A stretch of DNA of 10,812 bases from Isohypsibius dastychi (lineage: Eukaryota > Tardigrada > Eutardigrada > Parachela > Isohypsibiidae), in assembly GCA_034696485.1 (NCBI GenBank), contig JAQIWT010001434.1, positions 1 to 10,812 of the forward strand, read 5' to 3'. Made by a program: the position numbers and the translations under genes. A model generated the notes under the pieces. The model worked only from the letters and a program-made list of their open reading frames with translations, was not told the origin of the DNA and ran no database searches. Positions 1 through 6,723 of the stretch are shown piece by piece (within the stretch, counting starts at the first letter, position 1; every line of letters begins with the position of its first letter).

Positions 1-275
1 ACCGTCTGAACTCCATCGCGATGACCATCAAGAGATCCGATGAAAGGATGAGCGAATATGCGATCCAACTTCACCGCATTAACAGCCCTAACATATTCAC
101 GAGCAGCTTCAAACGGATGCTGAGCTGGATCCAAATTTCGAGGAACTAAAACGGCCAAGTGAACAAATATGGAAATGCGATCAAAAATACCTCGATGAAA
201 ACTACCTTTGGAGATGTCCCGCTTAGTCTCACGCAGATATTGATCGGGATTCCGAGTGAGAACTTTAATCTTCAT
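1..275 (-). CDS. DCAF13: DCAF13 / SOF1 WD40 protein, N-terminal part (runs off left edge)
   Basis: Nucleolar WD40 protein of the SOF1/DCAF13 family. Known family roles are 18S rRNA processing in the small-subunit processome and, in animals, a DDB1-CUL4 substrate receptor. Seen here: exon 1 is 275 to 206, a 60-nt GT-AG intron occupies 205 to 146 (GTAGTT...TTTTAG), and exon 2 is 145 to 1 and continues outside. Splicing joins AAA-G to TT, giving 71 complete residues. These begin MKIKVLTRNPDQYLRETKRD, followed by VPRNLDPAQHPFE and an FAHPFIGSLDGHRDGV segment. They align colinearly with the human DCAF13 N-terminus (MKVKMLSRNPDNYVRETK..., VPRNYDPALHPFE...). The GH dipeptide at residues 64-65 opens the first WD40 blade. 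The start at 275-273 is chosen by homology. The gene is divergent from FTSJ1. Family assignment is confident; the rest of the protein is not visible. Confidence 0.93.
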   Translation of the reverse strand, partial: MKIKVLTRNPDQYLRETKRDISKGSFHRGIFDRISIFVHLAVLVPRNLDPAQHPFEAAREYVRAVNAVKLDRIFAHPFIGSLDGHRDGVQT

Positions 276-309
276 CGTGAGGCGGAAGAACGACAAAAAC
301 GCGTGAAGA

Positions 310-321
310 TTATAAATTCAA
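310..321 (-). promoter_or_regulatory. TATA-like box before DCAF13
   Basis: On the minus strand this reads TTGAATTTATAA, and its last base lies 35 nt upstream of the A of the DCAF13 ATG. The same 12-mer sits at the same distance from the four-TM gene start (6724-6735). A TATA position this close implies a very short 5' leader. The match and spacing are seen directly; promoter function is inferred. Confidence 0.45.
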
Positions 322-760
322 TGATGATTCTGTCGAAGAGCAAATCCTAAATTGCCAGCCTTGTTTATTCGTCAGGCGTATTTACGTTGAAGCTGAGGGC
401 TGACAGATCAGCCAACAGCCAAGGGGCTTGAGCAGGCTTCTCGACGAGGTTGGCGATTTTTTCGATGAGCCCATATACTAATGAATTTTGTCAGTGTGGT
501 TGCGAAATCGCAGATGTAAACAAACTGGAAAGAAACCTCGAGTCGACTGCAGTGACATTCCTCCTTTCCGTTTCCACCGCAGCTCCTATTTACTTTCATT
601 GTTCCGGTGCTAGTGACCACCGTTGCCTGCTTTTATTATGGATATGTAAGAATTTCGCTTGAAGCAGCTCAGATCAGTAAGTAATTAAGGAAACAACTCG
701 ATCAATAGTTTCGGATTCAGAAATTGTGTTTGTTTTTCGGAATTAGTCTAGCGAATGAGA

Positions 761-766
761 TATAGA
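761..766 (+). promoter_or_regulatory. TATA-like element before FTSJ1
   Basis: TATAGA ends 34 nt before the FTSJ1 ATG at 800, nearly the same geometry as the boxes before DCAF13 and the four-TM gene. An acceptor-like TTTTTCGGAATTAG ends at 746, so trans-splicing or a 5'UTR intron is an alternative reading. The function is inferred. Confidence 0.3.
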
Positions 767-777
767 ATTTGAAGGCA

Positions 778-783
778 ATGTAA
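778..783 (+). promoter_or_regulatory. Minimal start-stop uORF (ATG-TAA) before FTSJ1
   Basis: An ATG immediately followed by TAA lies 16 nt upstream of the FTSJ1 start. A second tiny frame (ATG at 755, TGA after five codons) lies further upstream. If the mRNA leader includes them, start-stop elements of this kind are known in other eukaryotes to stall or recycle ribosomes. If transcription starts just downstream of the TATA-like box at 761-766, they may be excluded or barely included. Confidence 0.25.
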
Positions 784-799
784 ATTGGTGATAGTAGAA

Positions 800-1717
800 A
801 TGGGAAAGACATCAAAGGACAAGCGGGATATCTACTACCGATTGGCCAAGGAGCAAGGCTGGCGAGCGCGATCTGCATTCAAACTTCTTCAAATCCAGGA
901 GACCTTCGACATCTTTGAAAACGTGAAGAAAGTTGCTGATTTATGTGCCGCTCCTGGAAGCTGGAGTCAGGTTTTGTCAAAACATTTGTACGAGGATGCC
1001 GTGGATCCAGGTGAAATCAAAATTGTCGCTGTCGATTTGCAGACCATGAATCCTATCGACGGTGTCATTCAACTAAAAGGAGATATTACTTCAGTAACAA
1101 CTTCGGATCAAGTTATCGGTTATTTTGGCGGAGAACGTGCTGATCTCATTGTCTGCGATGGAGCTCCTGACGTTATTGGCTTGCTGGATATTGACGAATA
1201 TGTTCAACATGAGCTTGTTATCTCCGCGCTGGATATCAGCACCAGACTTCTAAAACCCGGCGGAACCCTTGTTGCCAAAGTTTTCCGAGCCAAACGGACA
1301 TCACAACTGATGTCAAAGCTCGCCCTTTTTTTCGGAAGGCTGACCATGGCTAAGCCGAAGTGTAGTCGTGACTCTAGTCTGGAAGCCTTCGTCGTCTGTC
1401 AGGATTTCCAGTTTCCGGTTGATTTTTTGGCTGCGGATGATATCAGAGACTACATTCGGAAGAAACTTTCCCCAATTGTTCCAGTTGAGTTGAATACGCG
1501 CTCAGTTCCGTTTGTAGTGTGTGGAAAAGATGATGCATTTGATTCGGACCGGACGTACCCTTTGAACCTGGAAGGTCGGACATACGAACATCGGGATCCG
1601 GTGCAGCCGCCGATACATCCTCCATACGAGAAGGCGCAACAAATGCGGAAGGACAAGAAACTGGCTCAAGTCTGTCCGAATTATCCCCCGGCGTTTTATA
1701 TTTTCACCGCAAATTAG
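800..1717 (+). CDS. FTSJ1: FTSJ1, tRNA 2'-O-ribose methyltransferase (TRM7 family)
   Basis: SAM-dependent RrmJ/FtsJ-fold enzyme. The family 2'-O-methylates positions 32 and 34 of the tRNA anticodon loop in the cytosol, working with THADA (Trm732) and WDR6 (Trm734) type partners. The product is 305 aa (human 329), in one uninterrupted exon. It opens MGKTSKDKRDIYYRLAKEQG, close to human [20 protein letters not shown]. Visible motifs are WRARSAFKL, the SAM-binding DLCAAPGSWSQVL (residues 47-59), DGAPDV (120-125), KPGGTLVAKVF (152-162) and the SSLEAFVVCQ strand. The catalytic tetrad is K28-D120-K160-E195. The family C-terminal block DSDRTYPL(N/D)LEG and a PPIHPPYEKA segment are also conserved. 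The ATG at 800 is chosen by homology; in-frame sequence upstream lacks an ATG. RAP1GDS1 begins 147 nt downstream on the same strand. The protein looks intact and active. Confidence 0.96.
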   Translation: MGKTSKDKRDIYYRLAKEQGWRARSAFKLLQIQETFDIFENVKKVADLCAAPGSWSQVLSKHLYEDAVDPGEIKIVAVDLQTMNPIDGVIQLKGDITSVTTSDQVIGYFGGERADLIVCDGAPDVIGLLDIDEYVQHELVISALDISTRLLKPGGTLVAKVFRAKRTSQLMSKLALFFGRLTMAKPKCSRDSSLEAFVVCQDFQFPVDFLAADDIRDYIRKKLSPIVPVELNTRSVPFVVCGKDDAFDSDRTYPLNLEGRTYEHRDPVQPPIHPPYEKAQQMRKDKKLAQVCPNYPPAFYIFTAN

Positions 1718-1800
1718 ATTTAAACCAACGTTTAGACATCGTAATTCAAGGACTCGCTGCTACATCATTCTGTTTAAACACGAATTTTCGTCGTTTCCCT

Positions 1801-1834
1801 TATTTGCAGTTGTAACATCTTGTTTGTTTTGTAG
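1801..1834 (+). promoter_or_regulatory. Splice-acceptor-like tracts just before RAP1GDS1
   Basis: Two acceptor-like sequences occur in this stretch: TATTTGCAG ending at 1809, and TTGTTTGTTTTGTAG ending at 1834, only 30 nt before the RAP1GDS1 ATG. No matching donor is obvious between the FTSJ1 stop and this point. The acceptor could serve a spliced leader or a 5'UTR intron whose donor lies inside or upstream of FTSJ1. Unlike the other genes here, no TATA-like box is seen close to this start. Confidence 0.4.
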
Positions 1835-1864
1835 GTTAATGCTTCGCAAAAGAGCGGGATCGAA

Positions 1865-3836
1865 ATGGAGGAAGAACCTACCGGAGACGAAACGTACCTG
1901 CGTGATGTGCTGCAGTCCTTACAAAATGCGCCACCTGGTTCACCCGAAGATGTTACTAAGCTTGTCTCTAATCGAAATCTGCCTGTTGTGCTTGAAAGAG
2001 CACTGCGATCAGAAGGAGACAACATGGAAATCAAAGTTGCGGCAGCGAAAGTTACAGCAGAACTCGCCAAGACGGAGACCGGAAGAGGGCAGCTCCTGTC
2101 CCTTCTCGACTGCCTTCCCGCAAATCTCAAGATTAATAACGCTTCCAAGGACCTTCTGATATCAACTCTTCGGGCCATCTGCAACATCTGCTACGAGAAT
2201 TCCGCAGCCTGTGATATATTATTGGATAACGGTGGACTGCTTCAACTCATCACTGTGATCAAAACTTTAATTTTCGGGAAGAGTAACCGTACGGATGCCG
2301 AATTCACTGACATCGCGTCGCCAGCTATCAGCTGTATGTGTAATGCGCTGCATTCTAACGAGAAAAGTCAGCGTCTTGCATTGGATAATGGTGTTCTTGA
2401 TGTCTTCGCCTTTTGCCTCTCCTCACGAGTCTTTCGTCATGTCAGTTTGAACTTGCTGACATGCCTGTCGATAATGTCGGATTCTTCAGAGAATGCGTCC
2501 ATAATGATTAGCTCTGCTTTGCCGAATGTCTTGATTCAGCACTCGCTGGGCGAGCTCGAGTGAGTACTTCCGGTGACTGTTTTCCCAATTGGAAACCTGA
2601 TGACCTTTTCTTCGTTGTAGTGAAAAGGAATCTGTTGAAATTACACTTGAACTCCTGACTGAGCTGGCAAGTGATGATATCGCCAGATCATCGTTGGTTC
2701 GACTCGGAATCATTGGGAAACTGATTGCACTGCTCAACTTGGATGGAGAAGATAAAAGAACCGCTGAGAGAGCCGGGAATTTTCTCGTGGAACTGCTTTC
2801 CGCACCGAAATGCGTGGAGTATGTTTCCGAGTGTGGCCTTACGGAATCGGTGATAGAAGCAGCAGGGTTGATGTTGAGCAGCAGCACCGTGGAGAAGAAG
2901 ACAGTTGGCGCATTGATTGTGGGGAACCTTGCTAGAACACCTGAGCTCTGTGCGAAAATCTTCACATCCATTGTTTTTCTGGCATCCCAAAAGAAAATCC
3001 CTGACCTTCTGATTGATGTTCTTTTGGAAATTTGCAAGGGGATGTGGAAGCTGAGTCTTGTTAAGTCATCAAGCCAGGGTATGGATACAATGTTGGAGAG
3101 CTCCTCTGACGATAGCGCTACCGCTGCGGAGGTTGTTGAAATGATGAACTTGCTGTATGCGGCATTGGCAGCATTAAAGAACCTCCTGGTACCTCAGGAC
3201 GTGAGGAAGTTGTTCCTGGATGGTGGATATTTTCCACCACTGATGTGTCTGGTTGATTCTTTCGGCCACGTACCGGAAACACCTACTATTGTACCGGTGG
3301 TGTCCAAACTGCTTACGATTCTGTGCATGTTGTGTTCTGCGTTTTCGGATACTGCTGTCGGAATGAGCCGGAACTATTCTGTAATATCGCAAATTATCCG
3401 TTGGATGACCTTTCAAGATGCGTTGGCATCTCGCGAGGCGATGAGATTGATAGCAATTATCCAGCAATTTACAAATGTTCAACGGTGCTTCGCGGAATGC
3501 AGATTTATGAGTCATCTTATTGCTTTGCTTGATACTGGATCAGCTGCCCAGAAACTTAACGGGCTTGATTTGCTGAAGAGATGGGATTTGGGATTCGATG
3601 CAGAAGACTTCCGGAAACTGGGGAATGCGCTCATCAGAAATCTGCAGCTCGAAACGCCTGAACAGTTGCTGACGCAAACGTTAGATTTAGTTGAAAAGCT
3701 ACATGGATTCAAGGAACTCAGAGATGTCCTCCGCGAAGGCCACATATTGGTGCGTTTAGATTTATTGAAGGCTCACAATAGCGAAGCTGTACAGAGACGT
3801 GTGCGATCAGTTTTATCACATTTTGAAATGGAATAG
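1865..3836 (+). CDS. RAP1GDS1: RAP1GDS1 / SmgGDS-like armadillo-repeat protein
   Basis: The family consists of armadillo-repeat cytosolic chaperones for prenylated small GTPases (Rap1, RhoA, Rac), with some guanine-exchange activity on Rho. Exon 1 is 1865-2559, a 61-nt intron is 2560-2620 (GTGAGT...GTTGTAG), and exon 2 is 2621-3836. The joint GA|T restores a 636-aa frame (human isoforms about 558-607). It consists of helical ARM-like units almost throughout. Segments matching the human protein in order are RAICNICYENSAACDILLDN (residues 103-122; human ALGNICYDSHEG...), GALIVGNLAR (328-337; human GALAIANFAR), AALAALKNLLVP (412-423; human AALSALRNLAIP) and SREAMRLIAII (502-512). A Ser/Asp-rich insertion at about 380-402 is probably a loop. 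Another ARM protein is possible, but the collinear matches favour SmgGDS. The gene is convergent with SNRNP35, and it is possibly co-transcribed with FTSJ1. Confidence 0.84.
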
Positions 3837-3857
3837 CTTCTGCGTTGGTGAAATATG

Positions 3858-3863
3858 TATATT
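3858..3863 (-). terminator. Possible variant poly(A) signal for SNRNP35
   Basis: AATATA on the minus strand lies about 45 nt past the SNRNP35 stop codon. It is a known weak variant of AATAAA. No canonical hexamer is present for either gene in the 71 nt between the convergent stops. Confidence 0.3.
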
Positions 3864-3907
3864 CCGAACAAATGAAACCAAACCATTTTCCGAAGATTTC
3901 GTTAAGG

Positions 3908-4632
3908 TCACATGTCCCGTGTCACTTTCTGTGTCTGGATTTTTCGTGGCATTTTCCATGGCAGAGCTCGACAACCGAACCGAAGCTGTCCGGATTTGAT
4001 ATCCCCACCGAATCCGCCACCTAAATTTTATGAAATAAGATTTCAGTAAAATCATCCGGACGGATTGGGGACATACCTAATCGTCTCGGAACCCATCCCG
4101 GAAGTAATCTCCCGTGTTCGCGGTCTATAATGATCGGTTTGCCATCAATTATTAGTCCATGGGCTTCTTTGTATGCGCGTTCGAGTGAACTACGGGATTC
4201 AAATTCGACGAACGCATAGCGACGAGAATGGCCAGTGAGAACATTCCGGATAACCCTGGCACTCTTGATTCTGCCAAATTCTGCGAAAACTGCCGAGAGT
4301 TGGTCATCCTTTGTATCCGGATTTAGCCTCCCAATAAATAATGTTCGTTGAGGATCCCCAGTGACTGCCTTTCCGGGTTTGAAATCAATCTGAAATTACA
4401 GGGGGATAATCTAATTAGTCTATCTCGCCACACAGGGATATACCTTAGAAGCTCGTTCTAAGCCTTCGTCATGTGGCTGACCGTCATCGGCAATTTTCCC
4501 GTTGATATTTCCAACCGCCAGAGTGTCGTACTTCGATGCAAGAGGCGTCCAACCATCGTTACGCTGCTGTTTTTCTGGGTGTGACTGGTCTCTCCGGTTC
4601 GCAATCCTGGATATGGGAAGTTTGCTCATCAT
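3908..4632 (-). CDS. SNRNP35: SNRNP35, U11/U12 snRNP 35 kDa protein (minor spliceosome)
   Basis: RRM protein of the U11/U12 di-snRNP that recognises U12-type introns; it is the minor-spliceosome counterpart of U1-70K. Exons are 4632-4444, 4389-4077 and 4020-3908. The introns are 54 nt (4443-4390, GTATAT...TTTCAG) and 56 nt (4076-4021, GTATGT...ATTTAG). The product is 204 aa (human 246). Features in order are WTPLASKYDTL (human WMPIAKEYDPL), then GDPQRTLFIGRLNP with RNP2 LFIGRL (80-85), then RNP1 RRYAFVEF (119-126; human KGYAFIEY), then GLIIDG, and finally [25 protein letters not shown] (human [25 protein letters not shown]). Two ATGs are adjacent; the upstream one is used here. Odd points: the RNP1 Gly is Arg, the protein has about 20 extra residues before the conserved W, and it ends about 20 residues after QLRFG, so the Arg/Glu/Asp-rich tail of human 35K is missing. 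Confidence 0.9.
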
Positions 4633-4651
4633 GATATCAGAAAGAGCGAAA

Positions 4652-4664
4652 CTACGAAATATAA
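4652..4664 (-). promoter_or_regulatory. TATA-like / acceptor-like sequence before SNRNP35
   Basis: The minus strand reads TTATATTTCGTAG, ending 20 nt upstream of the first ATG. The TTATATTT part fits a close TATA-like box, and the TAG end could act as a splice acceptor. A similar ATATTTC occurs at 10448-10454, 27 nt before the MAN1B1 ATG. The function is inferred. Confidence 0.28.
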
Positions 4665-4825
4665 CGATTAACGAACGATGTAGATATCCATTGCAAGCCA
4701 AACGCGCCCCCAATAGTCAGCAATTCTCATGATTCGAGCTGGATCACCAAATTTGATCTTCAAAATTCTGGCGCATCAAATTACATATACGATCAAAGAC
4801 GATGATTTCGGGCCACCCCCCATGT

Positions 4826-4855
4826 ATGCAAATGCCTTCTATTTTCGGCCATTGG
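4826..4855. promoter_or_regulatory. Octamer and CCAAT-type motifs upstream of SNRNP35
   Basis: An exact ATGCAAAT octamer (4826-4833, plus strand) and a CCAAT pentamer on the minus strand (4851-4855) lie about 195-225 nt upstream of the SNRNP35 start. Both are recognised POU/NF-Y type sites in animals, but words this short often arise by chance. Confidence 0.18.
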
Positions 4856-5031
4856 GGGTCTACCAGTAAGCTACCCTCCATTGTCGACGGGGTACTCGGT
4901 CACTGCCCCCAGTCCAGCTTCAAAACAAAACAAAACTCCTTTCTTCCATTTTTCTTCCGCTCTCTCTCCTCTTTCTTGCTTCCTCTATCTTTCCATGTTG
5001 TTCATACCATGGATAACCTGGAGGAATGTGC

Positions 5032-5123
5032 TACGTGTGCGCCAAAAAGCTCAGCCAGTCTGCACCCTATCGATTGACTGACTGAACAGGGGCAAAGTGG
5101 CTGATCTTTTTGGCGCACACGTA
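5032..5123. repeat. 92-bp imperfect palindrome (long hairpin, miRNA-like or MITE-like)
   Basis: The left arm starts TACGTGTGCGCCAAAAAG at 5032. The same 18 bases appear in reverse complement ending at 5123. Pairing continues with one mismatch through TCAGCCA, then more loosely (T, TGC, CC), giving about 33 bp of stem with 29 matches and a loop of about 26 nt containing TGACTGACTGA. Pairing breaks down sharply outside 5032/5123. The stem length resembles a pri-miRNA, though the loop is long; a short foldback element is the other option. No target-site duplication is obvious. Confidence 0.75.
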
Positions 5124-5341
5124 TCCCGAAAATTGATCAATCAGCTATTTCCAAGTTTGAACTATTTCGACGCATTCGAACTTTGTCAAAACTTTGGATT
5201 GTTAAAAGCCATCGACGCTTATGTTACCCGCGTCGCGTTCGTTGCCAGGAAAACCAAAACGGTATCAACGGTATGAGTGACAGAGACAGATGTCGCGCCA
5301 AGTCACAGAACTTCGGTTGTTTGTTTCACATTGTGTTGCCA

Positions 5342-5370
5342 CACAACGTTTCGTCATTGTCCACGTTGTG
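5342..5370. repeat. Short perfect inverted repeat
   Basis: CACAACGT (5342-5349) and ACGTTGTG (5363-5370) are perfect 8-bp arms around a 13-nt spacer. An overlapping TTGTGT/ACACAA pair just upstream could form a competing hairpin. It lies in the presumed 3' flank of the four-TM gene; the function is unknown and it may be chance. Confidence 0.4.
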
Positions 5371-5801
5371 CTCCGACTGGGAAGAACCCGTCGGATTCTG
5401 ATACTGTACCGAAACTACAAACAGTGCACCATTATTTTAAGTCGGTACCCATTTAAAGCTGTATTTACCCAACGGAAAATGTACTAAGGTAACCTATGTC
5501 GATGCGTGCTTCTTGTCACCGCTCGCTCTCTAACAAAAGTCTCTTTTTGGGAAAAAACGTCTGCCGACAGCGTCTGGTGCTCGAACTAGAATCCAAATCA
5601 ACGCATTCATCATTTTCCAGAGGACTTCGCTACCAGGAGCGTTTCAAGCTGTTCTGGTTTAACCAAGCTTGTGACAAAAAATTAATTTTTTCTCAATTGG
5701 TCCACTTTGGTTGTGAACCTGGTCGAATCAACTCGTGTGATGACAAAGAAATAAGCTTTAGGTTAGACTTCTGCCAGATCATGGGAAAAGTGCAGCTCCT
5801 G

Positions 5802-6689
5802 TCAGACCAAGAGCTTGGTTCTTGCCTGACCATTCACCCGTTTCTCTCTGGCCATCGTCCAACCCACGGTGTCCGGATCTGTTGAATCGGCGGTCTTTCT
5901 CGTCATCTGAGTTGTCAAAATACTGTACGAACTCAGTTCCGCGCCATTTCCTGCAGATGACGTATAATCGCGACATGCCGCCGCTGAACCAATGATGTGG
6001 GCCACAAACTCGACTGCTCCAGTGATGACCAGCAGGAAGGACAGAACGAACATGACAATGACGTAAACCACATACGTGTGCTGATATTCGTAGTTCTGCC
6101 TCCTTTTAATAACCTCGTGAAATACGCTGAGCATGTAAGCGTGCATTATAATCAAGGCGCCATTGAGTAGCGTTGCGATAATGCTCAAACCGGTGAACGC
6201 TTCCACTGTGCGAGGGCTTTGCTGGATGATGTCCGGGCTGAGTAAAGGTTTTTTCAGACGACGGGCTAATTTTCGCCTGCAGAAGAGACCAATGATCCCT
6301 GTCAGGATATTGAATAGGCCAATCCAGATCCCGGAAGCTGTACGGAAAACTTCGTATTTGTTGATTACGGTGATGTAGATGAAAGGGTCCGATTCCAAGA
6401 TAACAGTCGCTGCAAAAGATAAGAAAGTTATGCTCTATATCAATGCTGATTTTTCGCCCACGATATAACGTTGGAACCTTTTAATTCGCATTTGACTTGA
6501 AACTACACTGCTCTATTTTTGAAAACAAATGAATACTGCGTTTGCTAACAACTTTTGTTGGTGGAAGTGGGATTTAGAATGGGAATAGGACGCACCTCCA
6601 GTCTGCCATACCACGTCCAATATACCGCACACAATATGGACGATGCCCAGGCGAGAAAAGATGTTGATACTCCAGCTCCAGGTGCACAT
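5802..6689 (-). CDS. Four-transmembrane protein, CD20/MS4A-like
   Basis: Exon 1 is 6689-6596 and exon 2 is 6409-5802, with a 186-nt intron (GTGCGT...TTTGCAG). The joint G|CG gives a 233-aa product. Hydrophobic segments lie at about residues 9-29 (RLGIVHIVCGILDVVW), 55-75 (TASGIWIGLFNILTGIIGLF), 103-127 and 144-168. This gives four spans with short N-terminal and long polar C-terminal cytosolic tails. A basic loop, CRRKLARRLKK, follows TM2, and a second basic KRR precedes TM4. The Gly-rich TM1 and the SGxWxGLxxxxxGxxG TM2 resemble the CD20-like/MS4A/TMEM176 superfamily, whose members act as membrane scaffolds or ion-flux modulators. The true substrate or role is unknown. The ATG at 6689 follows an in-frame TGA and lies 35 nt from a TATA-like box. 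An additional N-terminal exon is not excluded. Confidence 0.7.
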
Positions 6690-6723
6690 TTTCAGCAAGA
6701 TTTTCCTCAATCACATCAGTCAC

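Larger units (their letters stand above)
276..799. other. Divergent intergenic region between DCAF13 and FTSJ1
   Basis: This 524-nt region separates two head-to-head genes and probably contains both promoters. It holds short open frames on both strands (around 408-662), but none starts with a convincing ATG or resembles a known family. A small perfect hairpin, GGCTGA-caga-TCAGCC, lies at 398-413. TATA-like boxes lie near each gene end (310-321 minus, 761-766 plus). I see no RNA gene or repeat. Confidence 0.5.
4633..5801. other. Intergenic region between SNRNP35 and the four-TM gene
   Basis: The region presumably contains the SNRNP35 promoter (left) and the 3'UTR of the four-TM gene (right). 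It holds a pyrimidine-rich tract at 4936-4994, the 92-bp imperfect palindrome at 5032-5123 and a smaller inverted repeat at 5342-5370. An ATG-initiated 129-codon frame at 5496-5885 (plus) lacks family features and overlaps the last exon of the four-TM gene on the other strand. No canonical AATAAA on the minus strand was found near the four-TM stop. Confidence 0.5.

Noticed and set aside
785-799. Upstream in-frame extension of FTSJ1 from a TTG at 785
   Set aside because: The ATG at 800 matches the conserved family N-terminus exactly, and a non-ATG start is not needed.
4390-4443. SNRNP35 intron 1 as a U12-type intron (donor GTATATCC)
   Set aside because: The donor differs from the GTATCCTTT consensus, there is no TCCTTAAC-like branch site, and a U2-like GACTAAT sits about 30 nt before the acceptor.
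5496-5885. ATG-initiated 129-codon open frame on the plus strand
   Set aside because: No recognisable motifs, unusual composition, lies in a presumed 3' flank and overlaps the final exon of the four-TM gene antisense. Open frames of this length occur by chance here.
5950-5990. Alternative splicing of the four-TM C-terminal tail into another reading frame
   Set aside because: The alternative frame looks acidic and plausible, but the only GT/AG pair nearby would make an intron of about 11 nt, which is too short.
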